Assembly (NCBI GenBank): GCA_937873515.1
Contig: CALMYB010000007.1
Location: forward strand, 248,001-312,000
Origin: an uncultured Acidobacteriota bacterium
GTDB taxonomy: Bacteria > Acidobacteriota > Blastocatellia > Pyrinomonadales > Pyrinomonadaceae
DNA length: 64,000 nucleotides
Direction: 5' to 3'
The notes under the pieces were generated by a model. The model searched no databases, was not told the origin of the DNA, and saw only the letters and a list, made by a program, of their open reading frames with translations. Positions 17,833-26,274 of this stretch are shown here, in pieces; position 1 is the stretch's first letter, and the number at the start of each line of letters is the position of its first letter. The position numbers and the translations under genes were made by a program.

Positions 17833-19188
17833 ATGCACGGATATTTTCGACTTTTTTTATTCTTCGTCATCGTCGCTTCAGCAGTCGCTAGTTCCGCGCA
17901 GACGCCGACTCCGACGCCCGAGAGAACGGTTTACAAAACTTACGCCGCAGCGATGAGTGCCGGCCAGAAGCTCGCCGCCGATAAAAAGAGGTCAGGTGCG
18001 ATAGACGCGTACACGCTAGCTGCGGGACTTGCTAAGAACGATCTGCAAAAAGCGGATGCGCTGATCGAGGCCGCGAAGGTCCAGCAGGACAACTCTCGCT
18101 TTGTTTCGAGCGGCGGAGGGAAGTTCAAAGGGACGACGTTCACCGTTTTCGGTCATCCCGATGCGGTTCGCTCCTTGAACACGGCTCTTGAGCTGCCGGG
18201 GATCGACGACGCAAAAAGGGCGGAGATCAAGATCGTTCGTGCAGATGTTTACTTTGCCGCAAATAAGCGAATCGATGCGCACAATCAGCTTGTGCCTGAG
18301 ATCGAAAAGAAGGCCAACAAACCGATAGCCCTCGTTATTCGAGAAGAGATGATCGCGTTGGCGGATGCTGCCTCAACGCCTGCCGACCTCAAGGTCGAAG
18401 CTTTGATCAGGAAGGCTCAGACTTACAAGAACTTCCGTGATAGTTATACAACTTCTGCGGATTTGCGATGGGCATTTGATGCGCTGAAAGCCGGTTCGGA
18501 GGTGGCCGGGGCATCAGATCCCGCCAAGGCCTCGGCTTTACTCCAGATAGCAGAGCTCGCACGGATCGGCAACAATTCAAATATCTTTGTAACGGCGTTC
18601 GAAGCCGTAACCAAGCTTCCAAAGGCCACAGCAACGCAGAAGCATACGGCCGCCACAGAGCTTGCCAACGTTCTCATTGCGAACGACCGCGTTGAACCCG
18701 CTCGAAAGATGCTGACCGAGACGCTGGCGGTTCCAGGCCTTACGGTCATCGAACGCGGCGGCGTTCACCGCCTGCTCGCGGTCTCATTCGTTCGAGAGAT
18801 CATTTCGAAAAAGCCTGCAAGAGCGGCCGAAGATGCCCTTCTGGCATCGGCTCGCCGCGAGCTTGCGACGGCCGCCAAGCAAACGAAGTTCAAAGCCGAC
18901 GATCTCGCAGAGGCATATCGCGGGAATGCGGAGTTCATACGCGGATTCCAGGACGCAAAGTATTTCCTGCTTGCTCACGAACAGTTGAACGCAGCCCTCG
19001 CCGTGCCCAAGATTTCCGACAGACAGCGGTCGAAGGTTCAATACGAAGTCGCCGAGACCTACAGGCTTGAGAAGAAGACCGCAGAGGCGGTCGCGGCTTA
19101 CAAGCTTGTTACGAACGCAAACCCTCAGTATTTCGGTTACGCGCTGCAGCGAATAAAGGAACTCGGTGGTGCAAAGCCCGGAAATTAG
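17833..19188 (+). CDS. Exported helical-repeat (TPR-like) protein
   Basis: 451 residues, with a hydrophobic signal peptide ending near SSAQ followed by a short TPTPTPE tract. The rest is alpha-solenoid: repeated helix pairs with small residues at TPR positions (KAAEAVAAYKLVTNANPQYFGYALQ-like at the C-terminus), less regular than the two upstream proteins. It starts 30 bases after them on the same strand, making a three-gene set of exported repeat proteins. A rho-independent terminator follows at 19233. No enzyme motif is visible. Confidence 0.82.
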   Translation: MHGYFRLFLFFVIVASAVASSAQTPTPTPERTVYKTYAAAMSAGQKLAADKKRSGAIDAYTLAAGLAKNDLQKADALIEAAKVQQDNSRFVSSGGGKFKGTTFTVFGHPDAVRSLNTALELPGIDDAKRAEIKIVRADVYFAANKRIDAHNQLVPEIEKKANKPIALVIREEMIALADAASTPADLKVEALIRKAQTYKNFRDSYTTSADLRWAFDALKAGSEVAGASDPAKASALLQIAELARIGNNSNIFVTAFEAVTKLPKATATQKHTAATELANVLIANDRVEPARKMLTETLAVPGLTVIERGGVHRLLAVSFVREIISKKPARAAEDALLASARRELATAAKQTKFKADDLAEAYRGNAEFIRGFQDAKYFLLAHEQLNAALAVPKISDRQRSKVQYEVAETYRLEKKTAEAVAAYKLVTNANPQYFGYALQRIKELGGAKPGN

Positions 19189-19232
19189 CATTCGGATACG
19201 TGGCGAGAGAGATAAAAGGACTTGCAAAAAGT

Positions 19233-19270
19233 AAGAATGGAGTAGAATAATTCTCCGTTCTTATTTTTTT
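19233..19270 (+). terminator. Rho-independent terminator
   Basis: AAGAATGGAG, ten-base loop, CTCCGTTCTT (10-bp stem with one G-T pair), then ATTTTTTT. It lies 45 bases after the TPR operon and only about 20 bases before the next start codon, so the aminotransferase promoter must lie within or before the hairpin. Confidence 0.75.
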
Positions 19271-19290
19271 GTCTTTGGAGGCCATGTTTA

Positions 19291-20595
19291 ATGAGTCAGG
19301 CACAAAAGCCGTCGTCGCTGAAGAACGCGATCGAGAAGCATCGCGAATTCCTTTTTCCCGCGGTCGCAATGTATTACAAGGAGCCGATCGAACTCGTAAA
19401 GGGCGAGGGCGAGTATGTTTGGGATGCTGACGGCAATCGCTATCTTGATGCGTTCGGCGGCGTGCTGACCGTGAGCGTCGGGCACGCGAACCCGGAAGTC
19501 AATGCCGCGATCATCGAGCAGACAAAGACGCTGCAGCACACTTCTGCTCTGTACGCGAACGGGCCGCAATCAGATCTTGCGGAAAAGCTCGCCGAGATCA
19601 CGCCGGGCGATCTTAAGAAATCATTCTTCACTTCTAGCGGCACAGAAGCCGACGACACCGCGATAATGGCCGCGAAGCTCGCGACCGGCCGCAGCGAGAT
19701 CGTCGTGCTTCGACACAGCTATTCTGGCAGAAGTGCGACGGCACTTTCGAGCGTCGGGCACGCTTCGTGGCGGCCGATCGCTTCGCAGGTCGCGGGCATA
19801 GTTCACGCACGCGCGCCATACTGTTATCGCTGCCCGTGGAAAATGACGCCTGACAACTGCGGCGCCGCCTGCGCAGAAGATGTCAAAGACGTGATCGAAA
19901 CGACGACGACCGGCGAGATCGCAGCGTTCATGGCCGAACCGATAATGGGCGTCGGCGGATTCATCGTGCCGCCGGACGGTTATTTCGAGCGTGTCGAAGA
20001 GATCACCCGCAAACACGGCGGATTATTCATCGCCGACGAAGTTCAAACTGCGTGGGGACGAACGGGCGATAAGTGGTTCGGCATCGAGCATACGAGCGTT
20101 AAACCCGACATCATCACATCGGCAAAGGGAATGGGCAACGGCGTCCCCATCGGTTGGACGATCGCAACGTCTGAGGTCGCAGATAAATTCCCGGGGCTTA
20201 CCTTTGCTACGTTTGGCGGCAACCCCATCTCGATGACCGCAGGCCTTGCCGTTATCAAATTCATCGAACAGAACGATCTCCTCACGAGCGCGCGGGTCGT
20301 TGGGGACTATTTTCGCGGGCGGCTCGAAGAACTCAAAGAAAAGCACGCGATCATCGGCGACGTTCGCGGCCGCGGGCTAATGCAGGGCATCGAACTTGTG
20401 AAAGACCGCGAAACAAAGGAACCGGTCGCTGACGCCGTTCTCAAGGTATTCGAAGAAACGAAACGCCGCGGTGTCCTCATCGGCAAAGGCGGCCTTTACG
20501 GCAACGTCATCCGCACAGGAATGATGCTCAACTCGACAAAAGACAACGTTGACGAGCTGATCGCCGCCCTGGATGCCGGATTCTCGGTTGCGTGA
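19291..20595 (+). CDS. Class III PLP aminotransferase (AGXT2-like)
   Basis: A 434-residue fold-type I aminotransferase. Motifs: GGVLTVSVGHANPEV, cofactor phosphate loop SSGTEADDTA, IADEVQTAWGRTG with the PLP Asp, and the Schiff-base Lys in SAKGMGNGVP (about residue 280). The sequence resembles alanine-glyoxylate aminotransferase 2 and beta-alanine:pyruvate aminotransferases, which act on omega- or beta-amino groups. A GGAGG lies 9 bases before the ATG. Given the pyrimidine degradation genes 14-28 kb away, transamination of beta-alanine is an attractive but unproven role. Confidence 0.9.
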   Translation: MSQAQKPSSLKNAIEKHREFLFPAVAMYYKEPIELVKGEGEYVWDADGNRYLDAFGGVLTVSVGHANPEVNAAIIEQTKTLQHTSALYANGPQSDLAEKLAEITPGDLKKSFFTSSGTEADDTAIMAAKLATGRSEIVVLRHSYSGRSATALSSVGHASWRPIASQVAGIVHARAPYCYRCPWKMTPDNCGAACAEDVKDVIETTTTGEIAAFMAEPIMGVGGFIVPPDGYFERVEEITRKHGGLFIADEVQTAWGRTGDKWFGIEHTSVKPDIITSAKGMGNGVPIGWTIATSEVADKFPGLTFATFGGNPISMTAGLAVIKFIEQNDLLTSARVVGDYFRGRLEELKEKHAIIGDVRGRGLMQGIELVKDRETKEPVADAVLKVFEETKRRGVLIGKGGLYGNVIRTGMMLNSTKDNVDELIAALDAGFSVA

Positions 20596-20738
20596 GAAAG
20601 CCGTTATGTTTTGAGCAGTTTAGGAATGGCGGGAATTTAGGCGGCTAAGGTAGAGATCGTTGTCCCGAAATGGCGAGTGTTCGCCGATCTCGGAAACGTT
20701 CAACGTCAGCTTGATATACCCATTGAATGGAAATTGAG

Positions 20739-22424
20739 ATGACCTTGCAATCCAATGGAAAGCGAAACCTCGCTGCTGTCGTTCTGTTTTTTTTGACGAC
20801 GCTTGCGGTCGGCCAAGACGTTGGGCCTCAACTGGCTGAGCTCCGACCGGCGCTCCGCAGCGTTGAGGCAAAGCGAATTTTAGAGCATGTAAAGAAACTC
20901 GCCTCCGATACATTTGAAGGGCGAGCACCGGGAACCGTCGGTGAGAAGCTCACCATAAATTATCTTGCTGAACAGTTCAAAAAGTCCGGAATAAGCCCGG
21001 GGAATCCAAACGGCACATTTTTCCAGAATGTCCCGCTTGTCGGCTATCGAACGGTTCCACAGATCGACGTCGAGGTAGCGGGTAAAAAAGTCCCATTCGC
21101 CTTTTTTGATGATTTTGTTCACGATTATCCTTTACTCAGGCCTTCGGCAACCGTGAAAAATGCACCGATCGTTTTTGCGGGGTACGGCATCGTCGCGCCG
21201 CAATACGGCTGGGACGACTATAAAGGACTTGATGTTCGCGGGAAGTTAGTGATCGTGCTTAGCGGCGAACCGGCTGTGGCGGATAAGTCCGACCCCAAGA
21301 AACTTGACGCGTCGATGTTTCGCGGCGAGACACGCACCTACTATTCAACCCGCGAATTTAAATTTGACCTTGCGGCTAAAAAAGGAGCGGCGGGCGTTTT
21401 AGTTGTCTATGATCCGACAAAGGCAAACACTTACTCACTCTTTCAGACCTTTGCAAAAATGGAAGGCTTCGCTCTCAAGCCGAGCCGTACGAACACGCGG
21501 ACATTGATCTCCGGGCTTATGACGATCGACGCCTCAAAGCGAATTTTTTCGGCTAGCGGTCAGGATCTTGAAAAACTTTCGGCGAACGCCGCGCAAGCAG
21601 GCTTTAGCGCAGTCGAAACGCAGGCGCGTGCGAACATTGCCGTTAGAAGCAAGCTTCGCGATGTCGTGAGCCGAAACGTCGTCGCCCGCATCGAGGGCAG
21701 CGATCCGGTGCTGAAAAATGAATACGTGATCTATTCAGCTCACTGGGATCACCTTGGACGCGATCGAAAACTGAAGGGCGACCAGATATACAACGGGGCT
21801 ATCGACAACGCGATCGGGACCGCGATGCTTCTAGAAGTTGCAAAAGGCTTCGCTCGCCTGCCGAAAAAACCGAGGCGTTCGATACTATTCATCGCGACCA
21901 CATCCGAAGAGAAAGGCTATCTCGGGTCGCGATATTACGCTCGGAACCCGTTGTATCCGATCGCCGACGCTGTCGCAAATATCAATCTCGACGGCGGCAA
22001 CGCTTGGGGCATTACCAAAGATGTACTCTCTGCGAGCTACGGGCATTCAACTTTGGACGAAACGCTCGAAGAAGCCGCCGCGATGCAGAAACGAATTTTT
22101 CTGCGAGAGTCGCTTGGAGATGGCGGATACTATTTCGCGTCAGACCAGATAGAATTTGCCAAAGCTGGCATTCCGTCGATCTTTCCATTCAGCGGGTTCA
22201 ACTACGCCGGCAAACCAAAGGATTTCGGTGATGGAAAATGGAACAGCTATTCGGATAACGATTACCATCAGGTTTCTGATGAGATCAGGCCGGACTGGGA
22301 CCTGTCCGGAGCCGCCGAAGATACGCGATGGCTATTGATCGCAGGCTGGAACGTGTCCCAGACGACGGAACGACCAAAATGGAAACCTGAAAGTGAATTT
22401 ATAAATTTAGGAAGGAAAAGATGA
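20739..22424 (+). CDS. Secreted M28-family metallopeptidase with PA domain
   Basis: About 561 residues with a signal peptide (NLAAVVLFFLTTLAVGQ). A protease-associated domain lies at about 110-290. The M28 zinc site follows: His in YSAHWDHLG, bridging Asp in IYNGAIDNAIGTAM, Glu-Glu in TTSEEKGYLGS, Asp in NINLDGGNAWG, and a late His in NDYHQVSDE. This is a di-zinc aminopeptidase probably acting in periplasm or outside. Start could also be the ATG at 20727 (adds MEIE). Its stop overlaps the next start in ATGA (22421-22424), so the alpha/beta hydrolase downstream is translationally coupled. Confidence 0.92.
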   Translation: MTLQSNGKRNLAAVVLFFLTTLAVGQDVGPQLAELRPALRSVEAKRILEHVKKLASDTFEGRAPGTVGEKLTINYLAEQFKKSGISPGNPNGTFFQNVPLVGYRTVPQIDVEVAGKKVPFAFFDDFVHDYPLLRPSATVKNAPIVFAGYGIVAPQYGWDDYKGLDVRGKLVIVLSGEPAVADKSDPKKLDASMFRGETRTYYSTREFKFDLAAKKGAAGVLVVYDPTKANTYSLFQTFAKMEGFALKPSRTNTRTLISGLMTIDASKRIFSASGQDLEKLSANAAQAGFSAVETQARANIAVRSKLRDVVSRNVVARIEGSDPVLKNEYVIYSAHWDHLGRDRKLKGDQIYNGAIDNAIGTAMLLEVAKGFARLPKKPRRSILFIATTSEEKGYLGSRYYARNPLYPIADAVANINLDGGNAWGITKDVLSASYGHSTLDETLEEAAAMQKRIFLRESLGDGGYYFASDQIEFAKAGIPSIFPFSGFNYAGKPKDFGDGKWNSYSDNDYHQVSDEIRPDWDLSGAAEDTRWLLIAGWNVSQTTERPKWKPESEFINLGRKR

Positions 22425-23358
22425 TAAGAAGATCGTTGATCTCGGTCGCTCTAGTGACCATACTCGCGAGTTTTGCTTTCGCGCAAAAGGCTATGACAAA
22501 CAACGGCATTGTCGGCAAAGATCATTTTGTTACCAGCAATGGGCTGAAGTTTATTTGTGGGAAAAATATCACAAGAACTATGTCAATACATTTGCGAAGA
22601 CGAACAAAGTTGTTCTGTTGGTTCATGGGGCGACGTGGACCGGGCGGCCGGATTTTGATCTGCAGATACGCGATTATTCGCTGATGGATTTTCTCGCCAA
22701 AAATGGCTACGACGTTTGGGCGATAGATATTCACGGTTATGGCAGATCGGAAAAGACCGACAAGGATTGGTCGGACACGGCATCGGCAGCGGGCGATATC
22801 GGTGCTGCGGTTGATTACATTACGAAACTGCACGGTGTCGAGAAAATTAACATTCTCGGCTGGTCGTGGGGAACGCAAACGACCGGGCTTTACACAATGC
22901 GCCATCCTGAAAAGGTCGAGAAACTGATCCTTTACGCAATGGCGTGGAAGCCGCCGCCGGGAGTAAAGCTTCCGCCGCCCCCGACCGAACAATATCGCAA
23001 AACGGACGAAGCCGGTGCCCGTTCGGATTTTATCGCCGGCCAGTATGAGGCTGATGTGGTCGATCTATATGTAAAAGAAGCCCTCGCCGCGGTACCGCAA
23101 GCTCCAAACGGTGTACGGGTCGATTTCGCGACGAAGCTGCCGATCCTCGATCCGGCTGCGATCAAAGTTCCAACGCTTATCATCCGCCCGGAAAAGGACT
23201 TCCTCGGCACCGAAGCGCAAACGCTCGAGTTCTTCCAAAAGCTCGGAACTAACTACAAAAGCTATGCATTCCTACCCGACGGCGGCCATGCTATCTTGCT
23301 CGAAAAGAATTATCGAAAATTTCAGCAAGTCGTTCTTGGATTTTTGGATCAACCGTGA
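22421..23358 (+). pseudogene. Alpha/beta hydrolase gene with a single-base frameshift
   Basis: The start and signal peptide (MIRRSLISVALVTILASFAF) are in one frame and the hydrolase domain is in another. The switch is near 22550, in AAG-TTT-ATTTG, where adding one T restores GLKFYLWEKYHKN. The downstream domain is complete: oxyanion region LVHGATWTGRPDFD, nucleophile elbow GWSWGTQ, acid in RPEKDFLG and catalytic His in DGGHAILLEK. So this is an exported alpha/beta hydrolase broken by one missing base, either a real mutation or an assembly error at a short T run. It is coupled to the M28 peptidase by a 4-base overlap. Confidence 0.82.
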
Positions 23359-23371
23359 CTCAGCTGCGAAT

Positions 23372-23650
23372 ATGAAACCCTGCCCTGAACGCAGGAGAGA
23401 CTATTACGACGACACGTTGATCTACTGTCTCGATGACGGCAATGCGCTGCTCGAAGGCCCGGCAAGCGGATCGCGGTTCCCTGACGAACCGGCGACGGCG
23501 ATCCTGTCAGAACCGCCTGCATCAACCGGCGGTCAGGTCGATGGCGAGAATCCTACGCGGCCATTGATTAAATCGACGGCGGCAGAGGCGCAAAAACGTA
23601 TTCGCGAGGGTTCGGCAGTGATCTCGCCAACAATTCCGAAGAACTCTTGA
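23372..23650 (+). pseudogene. Truncated zinc-ribbon protein paralog
   Basis: 92 codons that copy the N-terminal region of the protein at 29341: a zinc-ribbon box, then DGNALLEGPASGSRFPDEPA, then a linker up to TTAAEAQK. The copy is degenerate: the second zinc Cys is Arg (CPERRRDYY against CPECRRDYY). It ends soon after the linker, where it meets the antisense monooxygenase relic, so the membrane, TolB-like and TPR parts are missing. It lacks the 63-base in-frame segment present in the full-length gene, which makes it a useful comparison. Confidence 0.8.
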
Positions 23651-23876
23651 AAGAATGGTGTCGCAAAATGCTCGTCTATCGCCTCTTTGCTCACCCATAT
23701 TTCATGCCAAAGGAACACGGTTTCGTCCTCAATAGACTGATGAATGTCGTAATTAATACAACCGGCCTCTTTCCGGAAAGGCTCAACAATTGCCAGTGCG
23801 CAGCGGATCTGGCTAGTTCGACCTTGTCATTCTTTACTTTCAAACGTGCGATCAGAACAATTTTTTCTTCGCTCAT
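23533..23876 (-). pseudogene. Frameshifted ABM-family (YgiN-like) monooxygenase
   Basis: Two frames join into one protein: MSEEKIVLIARLKVKNDKVE leads to ARSAA, then a shift near 23793-23805, then LAIVEPFRKEAGCINYD and HQSIEDETVFLWHEIW and HFATPFFQEFF. This is the whole antibiotic-biosynthesis-monooxygenase fold (dimeric alpha/beta barrel of ~95 residues), with its conserved GCxxYxxxxxxx...FxxxExW core. A two-base insertion (CA) or equivalent explains the shift. The 3' end lies antisense to the truncated zinc-ribbon copy. Confidence 0.75.
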
Positions 23877-24020
23877 CTTTTCTCCAAATTTGCAATTCAG
23901 GCGGCTGTGAAACCTTCATCGATCGTAAGGCCTTTGCAATGGAGTCACCGAAGAAAAGGCAGAGATCAGAATGATCCGGAGGGTTGCCCTTTCCCGGTGA
24001 CTCAATTGGTGAGCGATGCT

Positions 24021-24476
24021 CTAACGCTTCGGTTCTAGAATGATCTGCCGTCCCAGCCGACTCGCTACGACCTCGCGGATCTGCAGACGGTCGCGGTAGC
24101 CCTGCATTTGTTGGGCATCGTTACCGATGATCTTTTGAAGTAGATTATCGGCCTTTGCATCGTTGGCTTCCATTGTTGCGAGGTCCTTGTATTCGGTCAT
24201 CAGCATCAAATTAAAGTCGTTCGGGCTGTGACCTTCTGTTTTGATCACCATATACGAAAGGATCTGCCCGTCCTTTTTCAGAGCTTCCTGTTCCTTCTTC
24301 CAATCGGTGGCAATGTAGTTCAGGTAGGCGTTGTCCATTCCCGGTTTCATCACAATGAAACCGATCGACCAAACCGAACCATTGTGAAAAGGCCGATCTA
24401 CTTGAGCCGATGTGACCATGCTCAGCGTCAGCGTCATTGCGAAGAGCGAACAAACTAATATCAGATTGCGTTTCAT
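24021..24476 (-). CDS. Small exported protein, unknown
   Basis: 151 residues: signal peptide (MKRNLILVCSLFAMTLTLSM...SAQ), then about 125 residues with a pattern of one or two ferredoxin-like units (VWSIGFIVMKPGMDNAYLNY, then NLMLMTEYKDLATMEAND). It could be a secreted dimeric alpha/beta barrel protein, but I cannot name a family. A clear AGGAG-type site precedes the ATG (on the minus strand, CAGGAGAAAATTATG). Its upstream leader resembles that of the next minus-strand gene. Confidence 0.8.
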   Translation of the reverse strand: MKRNLILVCSLFAMTLTLSMVTSAQVDRPFHNGSVWSIGFIVMKPGMDNAYLNYIATDWKKEQEALKKDGQILSYMVIKTEGHSPNDFNLMLMTEYKDLATMEANDAKADNLLQKIIGNDAQQMQGYRDRLQIREVVASRLGRQIILEPKR

Positions 24477-24518
24477 AATTTTCTCCTGTGTTTTAGTGTA
24501 AGTGCGAAACCTAATGTC

Positions 24519-24555
24519 GCGGCGGACGCTGCACTCGGTTCAAACGACCGCCGCA
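24519..24555 (-). repeat. Leader motif copy 1
   Basis: The segment GCGGACGCTGCACTCGGTTC followed by AAACGACCGC aligns with 25451-25482 (GCGTCCGCTTCACTCGTTTC then AAGCGGTCGC). Both copies lie upstream of minus-strand genes for small exported proteins. It could be a shared control site or a decayed repeat. Confidence 0.4.
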
Positions 24556-24573
24556 CGGTTGTGAAAGGAATGC

Positions 24574-25395
24574 CTATGGCATCGGAGTTCCCTGTGAAGA
24601 CCATGCCTGCCAGCGACCATCACGTTTGATCCAAACGTCCGTATAACGGATCTTCCGGTCAAAGGCCGCACCCTTTGCGTCTGTGCCTTTTGTTCGGAAG
24701 ACGCCGGTAACGATTGCTGTCCTGCCGTCGATCCGAATATTCATATTGGTCGTCTCGGCAAGCTCGATCTTGGCTCCGCTATCGACCGTATCGGCAATAT
24801 CTTCTGCCTTGTCCATCAGCCTTCCGCTGCTGCCGCTAATGCTGGTGAAATCGGCGGCGTAGTTCTTCTCGAACCAGGAGCGGTCTTGTTTGGCGATGGC
24901 ATCGTTGTAGTCCTGCTCCAGATACCAAATAACGTCGTAGTCATCGAGGCCGCTGCCGGCATTGCTGACGACCTGCCATTTGCCGCCGCGTTTTTCGAGG
25001 ATATGAACGCTGCGTGAATAGAACGTCTCGGGCTTTCCGCCCGCACCGACCGACGTCCAGACGGTGTTGCGATGTGTGATCGTGGCAGAATTCGCCGTGC
25101 AGCTGATCAGATAATGGTCGTAGGTTGTCTTGTCAGCATTTGCCGGGTTTGCCTTGTTTCGTTCGGCTGCCCTTACCGCGTTGTCGATCGCGGCCGCCTT
25201 ACCCTGCATTCCGGGCAATCCCGTGTAGTCGTCAGCATAGATGCTGGTCAGAGCCGTACGGTCGCCGGCGAGGGTTGCGGTGCCCCACGCGTGATCAAAG
25301 GCTTCGAGTGCCTTCTTGTCTGCGGGGCTGCATTGGCCGAAGGCGTATCCGGCGGTGCCGAGCGTAAGAATGAGCGATACGAGGATACGTTTCAT
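24574..25395 (-). CDS. Exported protein with two SnoaL/DUF4440-like domains
   Basis: 273 residues: signal peptide (MKRILVSLILTLGTAGYAFG), then two NTF2-fold units. The first (about 25-140) has ALEAFDHAWGTATLAGDRTAL and the second (about 150-270) has LEQDYNDAIAKQDRSWFEKNYAADF and ends IKRDGRWQAWSSQGTPMP. These fit the DUF4440/SnoaL-like superfamily, whose secreted members are mostly of unknown function. The ATG at 25395 is used because AGGAGAG precedes it and the signal peptide starts there; a longer frame adds a charged, non-signal extension. Confidence 0.85.
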   Translation of the reverse strand: MKRILVSLILTLGTAGYAFGQCSPADKKALEAFDHAWGTATLAGDRTALTSIYADDYTGLPGMQGKAAAIDNAVRAAERNKANPANADKTTYDHYLISCTANSATITHRNTVWTSVGAGGKPETFYSRSVHILEKRGGKWQVVSNAGSGLDDYDVIWYLEQDYNDAIAKQDRSWFEKNYAADFTSISGSSGRLMDKAEDIADTVDSGAKIELAETTNMNIRIDGRTAIVTGVFRTKGTDAKGAAFDRKIRYTDVWIKRDGRWQAWSSQGTPMP

Positions 25396-25450
25396 GATTT
25401 CTCTCCTGTTCTCTTCGACTGAGTGCAAAAGGCAGCGAGAATCCGTTCGG

Positions 25451-25484
25451 TGCGTCCGCTTCACTCGTTTCAAGCGGTCGCATT
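25451..25484 (-). repeat. Leader motif copy 2
   Basis: Counterpart of the motif at 24519, with the same central CACTCGxTTCAAxCGxxCGC core. Just outside it AAAAGGCA (25427) and TGCCTTTTTT (25484) could pair as a long-range stem. Confidence 0.4.
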
Positions 25485-25580
25485 GCCTTTTTTAATGGTT
25501 CTAACTCTCTAAACGGAAACCCATGGATAAAAAGGAGCAGCGAACGAGAAAAAAAGATTCTTATTTACAACCTTTTGTTC

Positions 25581-25586
25581 TATAAT
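25581..25586 (+). promoter_or_regulatory. Possible -10 box for the ECF sigma gene
   Basis: A perfect TATAAT lies 29 bases before the ATG of the sigma factor. The matching -35 position (about 25558) is weak, so this may be an activated or non-housekeeping promoter. Confidence 0.35.
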
Positions 25587-25614
25587 CAGCGGAGATTTTT
25601 CCATCTGAAACATA

Positions 25615-26187
25615 ATGCAAAGCGGTGATTCGCACGAAATTTCGCTTCTGCTGGTTGACTGGGGCAACGGAGACGAGCTTGCCTTGGAGCAGTTGATGCC
25701 GCTTGTCTATGATGAGCTGCGGCAGATGGCAAAGCGTTATATGAGCCGGCAGCCTGCGGGTCATACCTTTCAGACGACAGAACTGATCCACGAGACATAC
25801 CTGAAGCTTGCAAAACAGGATGAGCGGAACTGGCAGAATCGAGCTCATTTTTTCGGCGTCGCCGCAAAGGCAATGCGGCACATTCTGGTTGACTACGCTC
25901 GTTCCAAGCACAGCCAGAAACGGGGCGGTTGGCAGGAAAGGGTCACGCTTGCCGACGATGCCGTATCCACAAGAAGCAATTCCAAGGAGATCGTCGCCCT
26001 CGATGACGCGCTCAAGAACCTCGAACAGATCGACGTCCGCCGAAGCCGCGTCGTCGAGTTGAAATTCTTCGGCGGCCTAACGATGGAGGAGATCGCCGAA
26101 GTTTTGAATATTTCCTCGGACACCGTTAAACGAGATTGGAGATTCGCACGCACCTGGCTGTTACGCGAAGTGTTGGGCACCGGATGA
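25615..26187 (+). CDS. ECF sigma factor (TIGR02999-like group)
   Basis: 190 residues with sigma-2 (about 15-85; ELRQMAKRYM...TELIHETYLKL) and sigma-4 (about 130-185; LTMEEIAEVLNISSDTVKRDWRFARTWL helix-turn-helix). The conserved RAHFFGVAAKAMRHILVDYAR block is the hallmark of the large acidobacterial/planctomycete ECF family that neighbours Ser/Thr kinases. No anti-sigma factor is adjacent. The kinase gene begins 87 bases downstream, so phosphorylation is the likely mode of control, as known for related ECF groups; this is inference here. Confidence 0.93.
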   Translation: MQSGDSHEISLLLVDWGNGDELALEQLMPLVYDELRQMAKRYMSRQPAGHTFQTTELIHETYLKLAKQDERNWQNRAHFFGVAAKAMRHILVDYARSKHSQKRGGWQERVTLADDAVSTRSNSKEIVALDDALKNLEQIDVRRSRVVELKFFGGLTMEEIAEVLNISSDTVKRDWRFARTWLLREVLGTG

Positions 26188-26274
26188 GATCCCTTTGTCG
26201 CTTAGAATGCGACCGGTGGCCTTGAACTAGACATTTTAGAGACTGGTCTCTCCCGCCAGAGTCGTTGGCGTAGG

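Noticed and set aside
20620..20928. Minus-strand 102-codon frame before the M28 gene
   Set aside because: Its N-terminal two thirds are antisense to the signal peptide and start of the peptidase; the rest shows no family. I cannot exclude a short gene relic in 20620-20730.
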